NCBI GenBank assembly: GCA_020723965.1 | Contig: DYHW01000003.1 | Span: forward strand, 124,001-188,000 | Length of the DNA stretch: 64,000 bases | Source of the DNA: Melioribacter sp. | Lineage (GTDB): Bacteria > Bacteroidota > Ignavibacteria > Ignavibacteriales > Melioribacteraceae | Direction: 5' to 3' | Part shown: positions 52,635-61,426 of the stretch, in pieces | How positions within the stretch are numbered: position 1 is the stretch's first letter | Layout of the letters: the number at the start of each line of letters is the position of its first letter | Notes under the pieces: model-generated | Seen by the model: the letters and a program-made list of their open reading frames with translations, nothing else | Database searches by the model: none | What the model was told of the DNA's origin: nothing | Translations under genes and position numbers: made by a program

Positions 52635-52901
52635 TTATAACTCGTCAAATCCTCTGTTAAAATAATCTATTATTTCTTTTGCGGCTTGTTCTTCATCTTC
52701 GCCGTCAAATGTTAAAACAATCTCAGACCCTTTTTCGGCAGCAAGAGTCATAACGCCAATAATGCTTTTCCCGTTGATGTGCAGTCCATCTTTATTCAGA
52801 AAAAATTCACATCTATATTTTGAAGCAATCTTAACGATTGTTGCCGCCGGCCTTGTATGTAGTCCCGCATTATTTATGATTTTAATTTTTTTTTCTATCA
52901 T
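52635..52901 (-). CDS. ptsH: Phosphocarrier protein HPr
   Basis: An 88-residue HPr. The catalytic His15 lies in NAGLHTRPA. Ser46 lies in NGKSIIGVM, the site phosphorylated by HPr kinase in bacteria that have it, so regulation by Ser phosphorylation is possible. It overlaps the prenyl-synthase gene by 4 bases and abuts ptsI. A PTS without transport components nearby suggests a regulatory role. Confidence 0.97.
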   Translation of the reverse strand: MIEKKIKIINNAGLHTRPAATIVKIASKYRCEFFLNKDGLHINGKSIIGVMTLAAEKGSEIVLTFDGEDEEQAAKEIIDYFNRGFDEL

Positions 52902-53890
52902 TTATCTCTGCTGATAAGAATGTTCGCTAACCAGTGCATTAGATTTCTTCCCTCTTCGTTTGGTAAAAAGGATAAATTTTTAAAAGCCAATTTAGTGTAT
53001 TTCATAATTTCCCGCTCGGCATCTTTCAATACGCCTAACTTAATATAAAGCTCTCTGTATTTGTTAATTTCACTTTTATCAATTCCTTTTTGCTTAACAA
53101 CTTTGATGAGTTCAGCTTTTTCTTTTCCGCTTGATTTTTCAAGACCTTTAAGAAAAAGATAAGTTTTTTTCCCTTCGATCAAATCGCTTCCAACAGTTTT
53201 ACCCAACGTCTTCTCTTGCGCAGTAATATCTAAAAGATCGTCTTGAATTTGAAAAGCCATACCGAGAAACTTGCCGTAATTTGCGGCGGCTTTCAATTCT
53301 TTTTTATTTGCCCCGCCAAGCAGAGCGCCAACTGAACAACACATCTCTGTTAATGCAGCAGTTTTTTTAAAGATCATAACTTTGTATTCGTCAATAGGAA
53401 CTGTTTGCCTGGTTTCAAAATCTTTGTCCATACTCTGCCCTTCGCATACTTCTATAATTGCTTGAGTAAAAATTGCGACCAACGCTTTAATATTTTTTTT
53501 GCAATCTTTAAGAAGACTATGATAAGCAAGAGCAATTAAATTATCGCCGGCAAGAATAGCGGTGCTAAGATCGTACTTTTTATGAAGTGTAGCTCTTCCG
53601 CGCCGTTTGTCGGAATTATCCATAATATCATCATGAACAAGTGTAAAGTTGTGCAAGATTTCGACTGCAGCGGCAGCGTTGTATACATCTTTCAGCTTTC
53701 CACCAACGGCTTTAGCAGAAAGCAAAACAAGAAATGGACGCAATCTTTTTCCGCCGCCGTTCAATATGTAAGAACATGGCTCATACAGAGATTCTGGTTT
53801 TCTCCCTTTCAATAGATTATTCAAATACTTATCAATTTGACCGATCTCTTTCTTATAAAAAGATTCATAATTTTTAGAGTCTAATATCAA
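52898..53890 (-). CDS. Short-chain prenyl diphosphate synthase (GGPP/FPP-type)
   Basis: A 330-residue prenyltransferase with GGGKRLRPFLVLLSAK, first Asp-rich motif DDIMD in LHNFTLVHDDIMDNSDKRRG and second motif FQIQDDLLDI. Phe sits five residues before the first motif and no two-residue insertion is present in it. This resembles archaeal-type GGPP synthases, where that aromatic residue limits chain length. The upstream fni (4-base overlap) supplies DMAPP/IPP balance. It contrasts with the probable long-chain paralog at 20658-21638. Confidence 0.9.
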   Translation of the reverse strand: MILDSKNYESFYKKEIGQIDKYLNNLLKGRKPESLYEPCSYILNGGGKRLRPFLVLLSAKAVGGKLKDVYNAAAAVEILHNFTLVHDDIMDNSDKRRGRATLHKKYDLSTAILAGDNLIALAYHSLLKDCKKNIKALVAIFTQAIIEVCEGQSMDKDFETRQTVPIDEYKVMIFKKTAALTEMCCSVGALLGGANKKELKAAANYGKFLGMAFQIQDDLLDITAQEKTLGKTVGSDLIEGKKTYLFLKGLEKSSGKEKAELIKVVKQKGIDKSEINKYRELYIKLGVLKDAEREIMKYTKLAFKNLSFLPNEEGRNLMHWLANILISRDK

Positions 53891-54927
53891 AACAACTCCT
53901 CTTTTCTTTTTAATCCAACTTTACTCAGTTTAATTATTTTATCACAGCCAGTTAAGTACATTATTTTCTTAACAGTAAAGAACCAAGATCGAATTAGTTT
54001 AATAACCCCTTCAATATCATTCTTTAAGACTTCTTGAAGAATAATTCTTGCAGAAGCAGTGAAATCAGCTCCAAGTGAAAGTGCTTTTGCAATATCAATT
54101 CCATTATTTAACCCTCCTGAAGCAATCAAAATAAAATCAAAATCTTTTTTCAGTTCATTAACTGTTCTTACACAATAAGAAGTTGGCAATCCCCATTCAC
54201 TAAAAAAGGGCTCTTGTAAATTTCTTCTTTTCAATTCAACTGCAGCCCAGCTTGTGCCTCCTGCTCCCGCAACATCAATTCCCTTCACACCAATCTCTAA
54301 AAGTTTTTTTGCAGCCGTCTTGCTAATTCCGGAACCAACTTCTTTAGCGATAATAGGAGTGGAAATTTTTGAACATATTTTTTCAAGATTTTTCAATAAA
54401 CCATTAAAATTCGGTTCACCTTCGCTCTGCAATAATTCCTGGAGCGGATTAAGATGAACAACAAGAGTGTCGGCTTCTACCATATCGATGAGAAAACGAA
54501 CATCATCAAGTAGATTTTTAGATTTTGATATTTGTGCTGCGCCAATATTTCCAAGTATCGGAACATTTCCGGCATTCTGCTTAACTACTCTGTAAGTGGA
54601 ATGATATTTTTTTTCTTCCAATGCTTGTCTTTGGCTTCCAACTCCAATCGGAATGTTTAATTCTTTTGCTGCAATAGCTAACCGTTCATTTATTCTTTTA
54701 GCTTCTTTCGTGCCCCCTGTCATGCACGAAATAAGAAATGGATAGCCAATTTTTTTGTTCAAGAATTTTGATGAAAGATCAATTTTTTCAAAATCAACTT
54801 CCGTAACGGCATAGTGCTCAAATTCATATTTATCAAAGCCATTGGTTTTGGTCTTATATGCCGCTTCTTCAGTAAGACAAAGTTTAATATGATCACTTTT
54901 TCTATTTGATGTTTTGCTTTTTGGCAT
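53887..54927 (-). CDS. fni: Type 2 isopentenyl-diphosphate Delta-isomerase
   Basis: A 346-residue FMN/NADPH-dependent isomerase interconverting IPP and DMAPP. I start at the ATG at 54927 (MPKSKTSNRKSDHIKLCL); a TTG ten codons earlier is less likely. Seen are DKYEFEHYAVTEVDFEKIDLS, ISCMTGGTKEAKRINERLA, GVGSQRQALEEK, VKEVGSGISKTAAKKLLEIGVKGIDVAGAGGTSWAAVE (FMN-binding loop) and IASGGLNNGIDIAKALSLGAD. It begins the leftward operon with the short-chain prenyl synthase, overlapping it by 4 bases. Confidence 0.95.
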   Translation of the reverse strand: MPKSKTSNRKSDHIKLCLTEEAAYKTKTNGFDKYEFEHYAVTEVDFEKIDLSSKFLNKKIGYPFLISCMTGGTKEAKRINERLAIAAKELNIPIGVGSQRQALEEKKYHSTYRVVKQNAGNVPILGNIGAAQISKSKNLLDDVRFLIDMVEADTLVVHLNPLQELLQSEGEPNFNGLLKNLEKICSKISTPIIAKEVGSGISKTAAKKLLEIGVKGIDVAGAGGTSWAAVELKRRNLQEPFFSEWGLPTSYCVRTVNELKKDFDFILIASGGLNNGIDIAKALSLGADFTASARIILQEVLKNDIEGVIKLIRSWFFTVKKIMYLTGCDKIIKLSKVGLKRKEELF

Positions 54928-55182
54928 TAAGTTTTGTCGGATTAATTTCAAAAACAAAATAAATATTTTAATAATAAAATAGAACGCTGATCTTTATGAT
55001 GCTTATATTCAAAGGACTATGCCAAAAGCATATCCTTCGGGAGTTTCTGAGATTTCTAATTATCATAATATATCATAAACGATCTTCACCAATCTGCGTT
55101 CCAAAAATAATTGTAGAGATTTTTAATCCGCAATCAATTAAATTAACCGCAAAATTTTTCTAAACATAATAGGAAAAAAGTA

Positions 55183-56493
55183 ATGTCAAAAGTTCGGTTA
55201 CATTTCTGGCAAATATGGAACATGAGTTTTGGTTTTCTCGGAATTCAATTCGGGTTTGCACTGCAAAATGCAAACGTTAGTAGAATTTTTGAAACTCTTG
55301 GCGCAAGCATAGATGAAATACCTATTCTGTGGATAGCTGCACCTACAACAGGTTTGATTGTTCAACCCATCATTGGCTATTTAAGCGATAGAACTTGGGG
55401 AAAACTCGGAAGGCGGCGTCCATATTTTTTAATTGGCGCCATTCTCGCGTCGTTGGCGCTCATTATTATGCCAAATTCTCCTGCTTTATGGATAGCAGCC
55501 GGAATGTTATGGGTAATGGACGCGTCAATAAATATATCTATGGAGCCGTTTCGCGCGCTTGTTGCAGATCTTCTTCCCTCTGAACAACGCACAATCGGAT
55601 TTGCAGTTCAAAGTTTTTTTATTGGAACTGGCGCAGTAGTGGCTTCTGCACTTCCTTATATCTTAACAAACTGGTTTGGTATAAGTAACACTGCGCCTGA
55701 AGGAGAAATACCCGATTCAGTTATTTATTCTTTCTATATCGGGGCTATTGCTTTTTTTAGCGCGGTTAGCTGGACAGTTTTCAGAACTAAAGAATATCCG
55801 CCAGAAAATATTAAAGAGTTTGAACGCTACAAAAAAGAAAGCAAAGGATTCTTTAAAGGGATTAAAGAAATATTTAAGTCATTTATCGGAATGCCCAAAA
55901 CAATGGTTCAGCTTGCCGGTGTTCAATTTTTTTCATGGTTCGCGCTTTTTGCAATGTGGATATATACAACGCCAGCAGTTACGCATCATATCTACGAAGC
56001 AACGGACCCTACATCGGCAGAATATAATCTTGGCGCAAATTGGGTAGGAATTCTTTTCGCTGTTTATAATGGCTTTGCAGCGCTCACCGCTTTTTTGCTT
56101 CCGTGGCTTGCAAAAAGAACTTCTCGTAAAACTGTTCACATGATAAGCCTGATCTGCGGCGGAGTTGGTCTTGCTTCTTTTTATGTTATTAAAGATCCGA
56201 ATCTTTTGCTTATTTCAGAACTTGGAATTGGTTTGGCGTGGGCTTCAATTCTTGCTATGCCGTATGCAATTCTTGCCGGTTCGCTTCCACCGGAAAAGAT
56301 GGGTGTTTACATGGGCATCTTTAATTTCTTTATTGTTATTCCTCAGATCTTTGCTGCCGCAATCTTAGGTTTTTTTGTTCATAACTTTTTTGGCAACCAA
56401 GCAATTTATGCTTTGCTTCTTGGCGGCGCTTCTATGATTATTGCTGCAGTTCTTGTGATTATTGTTGATGATGTGGATGAAGTAACCCGATAG
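55183..56493 (+). CDS. MFS sugar transporter of the SLC45/GPH type
   Basis: A 436-residue, about 12-segment major facilitator. Seen are NMSFGFLGIQFGFALQNANVSRIFETLGA near the N-terminus, IGYLSDRTWGKLGRRRPYFLIG (the MFS loop with Asp and Arg), NISMEPFRALVADLLP, and LAGSLPPEKMGVYMGIFNFF. This pattern is shared by SLC45-like and maltose-type H+ symporters. A disaccharide or maltodextrin substrate is plausible. It is transcribed away from fni with no companion gene. Confidence 0.88.
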   Translation: MSKVRLHFWQIWNMSFGFLGIQFGFALQNANVSRIFETLGASIDEIPILWIAAPTTGLIVQPIIGYLSDRTWGKLGRRRPYFLIGAILASLALIIMPNSPALWIAAGMLWVMDASINISMEPFRALVADLLPSEQRTIGFAVQSFFIGTGAVVASALPYILTNWFGISNTAPEGEIPDSVIYSFYIGAIAFFSAVSWTVFRTKEYPPENIKEFERYKKESKGFFKGIKEIFKSFIGMPKTMVQLAGVQFFSWFALFAMWIYTTPAVTHHIYEATDPTSAEYNLGANWVGILFAVYNGFAALTAFLLPWLAKRTSRKTVHMISLICGGVGLASFYVIKDPNLLLISELGIGLAWASILAMPYAILAGSLPPEKMGVYMGIFNFFIVIPQIFAAAILGFFVHNFFGNQAIYALLLGGASMIIAAVLVIIVDDVDEVTR

Positions 56494-56546
56494 TTACTAA
56501 CTGATGTTACACAAATAACCTGTTTTGTTATATTGATTCCGACTAG

Positions 56547-56565
56547 CCTGCCTACCGCAAGCAGG
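56547..56565. repeat. Small GC-rich hairpin of dispersed type
   Basis: CCTGC (56547-56551) and GCAGG (56561-56565) flank CTACCGCAA, in the gap between the MFS gene and korB. The CCTGCCTACCGC word looks like a mobile palindromic element. It does not share sequence with the ggt palindrome. Confidence 0.35.
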
Positions 56566-56624
56566 TTGAGAGACAATTTTTTTTATTTCATTCTTATAAG
56601 AAACTCGAAGTTAGCGTATATAAA

Positions 56625-56648
56625 AACTCCCCTTATGAAAGGGGAGTT
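56625..56648 (-). terminator. Intrinsic terminator after korB
   Basis: AACTCCCCTT and AAAGGGGAGTT form a stem with a short loop. On the minus strand it is followed by TTTTTATATA, placed 43 bases 3' of korB. On the plus strand it may also stop MFS transcripts. Confidence 0.75.
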
Positions 56649-56690
56649 AATAAAAAAGAGTCTAGTTAAAACAAATTGAATTTTATTTTG

Positions 56691-57731
56691 TTAGTTTACT
56701 TCCCACGTGTGGTTAGAGAGCATCAATTTCTCGTAAGTACCAACTCCTTTTTTCTCTTTAATCTGAGCTATCTGTTTTACATATTCTTCATCATAAGTCG
56801 GTTTGTTGAACTGACGAAAAACGCCAATAGGAGTTGGGAAGCCAGAAATATCTGTAAACCGAGCCAACAAGAAAACACGAGTTGGGTTATCATCAAACTC
56901 ATCATGAACCCAGCAATCATTGACCGAGTGTTTACCATCATTCAAATCGATAATCACAGGATCCAATCCATCTAATTTAATTCCCTTATCTTTGTTTGCG
57001 CCAAAGAGAAGCGGCTTACCGTGTTCAAGAAAAATAACGTTATCGGCTTTAGTTTCTTTTTCAGTTAACGGAAAATAAACACCGTCGTTAAAGATAGGGC
57101 AATTCTGAAACACTTCAATGAAAGCAAGACCTTTATGTTTAGCCGCTTTGGAAATGACTTCTTGAAGATGTTTAGGATCGCGGTCTAACGAACGCGCAAC
57201 AAATGTAGCTCCGGAACCAGTTGCAAGTTTGATCGGATTAAAAGGAAAATCGACTGTGCCGTAGGGAGAAGATTTTGTAATCATTCCTTTTTCTGAAGTT
57301 GGCGAGTATTGCCCTTTTGTCAATCCATAAATTCTATTGTTGAACATCAAGATTTTCATGTTAATGTTTTTTCTGCATGCATGAATAAAATGATTTCCAC
57401 CGATACTAAGCATATCGCCATCGCCTGTTGCAACCCAAACTTGAAGTTTAGGATTGGCTAATTTAACTCCAGTAGCAATTGCTGCCGCTCTTCCATGAAT
57501 TCCATGAAATCCATAAGTATTCATATAATATGGGAAACGGCTAGAACATCCAATACCCGAAACCCAAACCATATTTTCTCTCTTCTCGCCAAAATCCGGC
57601 GAAGTTCTTTGTACTTGAGCAAGAATTGAATAATCGCCGCAGCCCGGACACCATTTAACGTCTAGATCCGACGCAAAATCTTTTGCAGTATATTTTACTT
57701 CAGGCACAAGTTCATTTATTTTATTATCCAT
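56691..57731 (-). CDS. korB: 2-oxoacid:ferredoxin oxidoreductase, beta subunit
   Basis: A 346-residue thiamine-diphosphate subunit. Cys28 and Cys31 in WCPGCGDYSI are cluster ligands, and GDGDMLSIGGNHFIHACRKNINMKILMFNNRIYGLTKGQ carries the TPP/metal site. It works with KorA as a 2-oxoglutarate (or similar 2-oxoacid):ferredoxin oxidoreductase, reversible and compatible with reductive CO2 fixation or with anaerobic oxidation. It overlaps korA by 8 bases. Confidence 0.95.
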   Translation of the reverse strand: MDNKINELVPEVKYTAKDFASDLDVKWCPGCGDYSILAQVQRTSPDFGEKRENMVWVSGIGCSSRFPYYMNTYGFHGIHGRAAAIATGVKLANPKLQVWVATGDGDMLSIGGNHFIHACRKNINMKILMFNNRIYGLTKGQYSPTSEKGMITKSSPYGTVDFPFNPIKLATGSGATFVARSLDRDPKHLQEVISKAAKHKGLAFIEVFQNCPIFNDGVYFPLTEKETKADNVIFLEHGKPLLFGANKDKGIKLDGLDPVIIDLNDGKHSVNDCWVHDEFDDNPTRVFLLARFTDISGFPTPIGVFRQFNKPTYDEEYVKQIAQIKEKKGVGTYEKLMLSNHTWEVN

Positions 57732-59562
57732 TATTTCCTCCTAACACTTCGATAATTTTGTTCTCAATTTCAGCAACCTTAAAAGTCTGCCCCTGCACTT
57801 TATTGAATTGAAGTACTTCTTTTAAATAAGTACTGCGGATAAGAGTTGCCATCTGCCCTAAATTCAATTCAGGAATCAAAACATTCTTAAATCTTTTCAA
57901 GATATCGCCTAAATTTTTTGGGAAAGGATTTATGAAACGTAGGTGTGCATGCGAAACTTTATGACCTGTATTCTCTAAATTTCGCATTGCTTCTTTAATT
58001 GCGCCGTAAGTGCTTCCCCAACTCAAAATTAGAAGTTCCCCTTCCTGTTCGCCATCTACAATTAAATCCGGAATTTCTTTTTGAACATTATCAATTTTTT
58101 CTTTTCTGTTCTTGACCATTATTTCATGGTTAATTGGATCATAGCTGATGTTACCAATAACATCTTTCTTTTCCAATCCGCCGATCCGATGCTCTAAACC
58201 AGGAGTACCTGGAATAGCCCATGGACGCACAAGATTTTCATCTCTAAGGTAAGGGAAAAATCCTTCTTTCTCTGTTCTGAACTCAACATTTATTTCTGGC
58301 AGTTCTTCAAAATTAGAAATCTTCAAAGGTTCCGAACCGAATGCTAAATAGCCGTCGGTTAAAAGAATGACCGGCGTCATAAATTTAATTGCAATTTTTG
58401 CTGCTTCAAGAGAGATATAAAAACAATCAGCAGGACTCTGAGCCGCAAGCACAACAACCGGAGCTTCTCCGTGCCTGCCATACATTGCTTGGAATAGATC
58501 TGCTTGTTCGGTTTTTGTTGGAAGTCCTGTACTTGGACCGCCTCTTTGAACATCAATGATCACTAAAGGAAGTTCAGTCATAACTGCAAGCCCAATCGAT
58601 TCTGTTTTAAGAGAAAGTCCCGGGCCAGAAGTATTAGTGATAGCAAGCGAGCCGGCAAATGCTGCTCCTATTGCAGAAGCTACACCTGAAATTTCATCTT
58701 CTGCTTGGAATGTTACTACTCCATAATTTTTATACTTGCTTAGCTCTTGCAATATTTCTGAAGCAGGTGTGATAGGATAAGAACCTAAGAAAAGAGGAAT
58801 ACCGCTTCTTAAAGATGCAGCTATAAAACCTAATGCAACAGCTTCATTACCGGAAACATTTCTGTAAATTCCTTTTGGAAGTTTTGCAGGTTTAACATCA
58901 TAACGCGTTGTAAAGATCTCGGTTGTTTCGCCGTAATTGAATCCTGCCCTCAATACACGTTGATTTGCTTCAAGAACTTCAGGCTTAGAATTAAATTTAC
59001 TTTCCAGCCATTTCAAAGTAATATCAATTGGACGGTTATACATCCAATACATCAATCCTAACGCAAAAAAATTTTTACACTTTTCTTTTTCTTTTAATGA
59101 AAGAGATAGGTCTTCTAACGCGGTCATTGTAAGCTTAGTCAATTCAACTGGTATTACGTTAAAACCAGAAAGCGAACCATCTTCAAGCGGATTAGTTCCA
59201 TATTGCGCAAGTTTGAGATTTTTTGTATCAAAAGAATTTGTATTAACAATTATTGTTGCGTTCGGTTTTAGATCTTTCACGTTTACTTTTAGAGCGGCCG
59301 GATTCATAGCAATTAAAACATCTGGAGAATCACCAGGAGTTTGAATATCTCCGCTACCAAAATGAAGTTGAAACCCGCTTACTCCGGAAAGTGATCCGGC
59401 GGGTGCGCGTATCTCTGCGGGGAAATCTGGTAGAGTGCTTAAATCATTTCCAACAAATGCCGTTGTATCAGTAAATTGTGAACCGGTTAACTGCATACCA
59501 TCTCCGGAATCACCTGCAAAACGAACGGTTACATCATCAACTACTTGAACAGTTTTTGTCAT
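57724..59562 (-). CDS. korA: 2-oxoacid:ferredoxin oxidoreductase, fused gamma-alpha subunit
   Basis: A 612-residue subunit with an N-terminal gamma domain (about 8-180, VRFAGDSGDGMQLTGSQFTDTTAF) fused to an alpha domain (about 225-612). The latter has the Pyr-domain motifs GNEAVALGFIAASLRSGIPLFLGSYPITPASEI and EDEISGVASAIGAAFAGSLAITNTSGPGLSLKTE. The size and fusion fit the KorA/OorA-type with a two-gene complex. The substrate is inferred from family resemblance. It follows the DsbD gene after 78 bases. Confidence 0.94.
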   Translation of the reverse strand: MTKTVQVVDDVTVRFAGDSGDGMQLTGSQFTDTTAFVGNDLSTLPDFPAEIRAPAGSLSGVSGFQLHFGSGDIQTPGDSPDVLIAMNPAALKVNVKDLKPNATIIVNTNSFDTKNLKLAQYGTNPLEDGSLSGFNVIPVELTKLTMTALEDLSLSLKEKEKCKNFFALGLMYWMYNRPIDITLKWLESKFNSKPEVLEANQRVLRAGFNYGETTEIFTTRYDVKPAKLPKGIYRNVSGNEAVALGFIAASLRSGIPLFLGSYPITPASEILQELSKYKNYGVVTFQAEDEISGVASAIGAAFAGSLAITNTSGPGLSLKTESIGLAVMTELPLVIIDVQRGGPSTGLPTKTEQADLFQAMYGRHGEAPVVVLAAQSPADCFYISLEAAKIAIKFMTPVILLTDGYLAFGSEPLKISNFEELPEINVEFRTEKEGFFPYLRDENLVRPWAIPGTPGLEHRIGGLEKKDVIGNISYDPINHEIMVKNRKEKIDNVQKEIPDLIVDGEQEGELLILSWGSTYGAIKEAMRNLENTGHKVSHAHLRFINPFPKNLGDILKRFKNVLIPELNLGQMATLIRSTYLKEVLQFNKVQGQTFKVAEIENKIIEVLGGNNG

Positions 59563-59640
59563 ATTTTTTTCTCTTAATTAAATCTTAGTTTTTTTGCAAC
59601 GCTAAAATACAGAAATAAGATGGAATATTAAACGAAACAT

Positions 59641-61401
59641 TTAATTTACTTTTTGGATCAATTTTAAAAATTCTTCAGCGCTAACAAATCCTGTCAAACG
59701 TTCAACTTCTTCCCCTTTCGAGTTAATTATCAAAACAGTAGGCATTCCTATTATGTTAAACATATTTCTCAGCTTTTCAGTTTCATCAGAAAGTGTTTGT
59801 GTCATATCAACCTTATAACATGAAAACCTTTTCGACTCTTCTATAACACGTGGGTCAGAAAAAGTCAATGCATCAAGTTCTTTGCAAGGAATGCACCAAT
59901 CTGCATAAAAATCAATTATCATCATTTCGTTGTTTAAGATCGACTGTTGATAATTAGCTTTACTAAAAGTTTTCCAAGCCGGTGATTCTTTTTTAGTTGG
60001 GCTCAAAGAATAGACAGAAATAATAACAACAATGACTGAAAAAATAATTTTGAAAAAGCGGAACGCTTTAACATTGCTCCCCTTTTTATCAACGAAAAGA
60101 AGAAATACCGCTGAAAGAATTCCAAAGACAGGTAGAATAAATTCTTGTATAGACTTGGGAAGAATTGGCATCAAAAAGTAAATTGCCATTGCCAAGAGCA
60201 AAAACCCAAAAATATGTTTTACCCCTTCCATCCACTCTCCGGCGCGCGGCAGTTTTTTAATCTTGCCGGAGAAGAGCGCCAGAAACAAATACGGTAACCC
60301 AAGTCCAATAGCTAATACGAAAAACATCAAGAACCCATAATAAGGGTCTCCTTTTGCGGCAACATATGTTACTAATCCAAGAACAAACGGACCTATACAA
60401 GGAGCTGCAACAATACCCATTGTTAATCCCATAAAAAAAGCGCCGGAGACACCTCCCTTTGCGCCGCCTACTTTCGCAACTAAACTATCGGGTAACTTAA
60501 ATTCATAAACTCCGAATTGACTGAGCGAGAGCAATACAAATAGAAGAGCAATCCCGATAATCACAAAGATATTTTGCATAAGCATTCCAAAAACAGCGCC
60601 GCTTAAAGATGTAACAACTCCTATAACAGAATATGTGAAAGCCATTCCGAGCAGATAAAGTATTCCGAGTAGAAAAAGTTTTCCAGTGCGCCCTTCACTC
60701 TGTCCGCCAAAGTAACCTATCGTAATAGGAATGAGAGGATAAACGCACGGAGTTAAATTGAGCGCAAGACCGCCTAGAAAAACAAAAAATAAACTCAAAA
60801 ATAAACCAGTCGATTCAAGCGTAGATGCGATCGGGTCTTCTTTCTTCTTTTGAATTTCTGCAGACACTGAAAGAGAAAGATTCTTAAAATCATCTTCGTT
60901 AATTTGATTTATCGTAGTTTCGCTGCCAACCACAGCAATTTTTAAAGTATCGTTTACGCTCGACGGCGGCATACATATTTGATCGTTACATGCTTGGTAC
61001 TGGAATTGGATTGGAATTTTGTAATTACCGAGAGGCAATTCTTTATCAATATTGATTAACAAACCAACTATTATTTCTCCATCAAAAACAGAAACAGGTT
61101 TTTCTGAAAATTCAAAATTCATCTCCTTTGCCGGAGGAAAAATGAGCTTTGCAATCGGAAACTTTTCATCTTTTGTAATAACTTTTGTTCCAATTAAAAA
61201 ATCTTCGTTAGGGTTATCTGAATTTATGTGCCATATTTCTTTTATGTTAACTTTTACAGCAACCTTTAATAATGAATTTGGATGAACTTTATCTTGACTG
61301 CTAATTACTTTTATCTTTACCAAGTCTGCAGCCGTTTCGAACTGAGCAAACAGAACAGTAGAAAAGAGAAAAATTGAAATGAAGAATTTGAAAAATTTCA
61401 T
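59641..61401 (-). CDS. dsbD: Thiol:disulfide interchange protein DsbD
   Basis: A 586-residue membrane reductase in three parts. A periplasmic DsbD-alpha domain (about 20-180) contains the Cys pair in YQACNDQICMPPS. A CcdA-type eight-segment membrane domain (about 200-440) contains LNLTPCVYPLIPITIGYFGGQ and VAAPCIGPFVLGLVTYVAA. A C-terminal thioredoxin-like domain (about 470-586) has the active site WCIPC. It carries electrons from cytoplasmic thioredoxin to periplasmic proteins, for example in cytochrome maturation. It stands between nadE and korA. Confidence 0.95.
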   Translation of the reverse strand: MKFFKFFISIFLFSTVLFAQFETAADLVKIKVISSQDKVHPNSLLKVAVKVNIKEIWHINSDNPNEDFLIGTKVITKDEKFPIAKLIFPPAKEMNFEFSEKPVSVFDGEIIVGLLINIDKELPLGNYKIPIQFQYQACNDQICMPPSSVNDTLKIAVVGSETTINQINEDDFKNLSLSVSAEIQKKKEDPIASTLESTGLFLSLFFVFLGGLALNLTPCVYPLIPITIGYFGGQSEGRTGKLFLLGILYLLGMAFTYSVIGVVTSLSGAVFGMLMQNIFVIIGIALLFVLLSLSQFGVYEFKLPDSLVAKVGGAKGGVSGAFFMGLTMGIVAAPCIGPFVLGLVTYVAAKGDPYYGFLMFFVLAIGLGLPYLFLALFSGKIKKLPRAGEWMEGVKHIFGFLLLAMAIYFLMPILPKSIQEFILPVFGILSAVFLLFVDKKGSNVKAFRFFKIIFSVIVVIISVYSLSPTKKESPAWKTFSKANYQQSILNNEMMIIDFYADWCIPCKELDALTFSDPRVIEESKRFSCYKVDMTQTLSDETEKLRNMFNIIGMPTVLIINSKGEEVERLTGFVSAEEFLKLIQKVN

Positions 61402-61426
61402 TTAATGACCTCTGATTTGTTAATAA

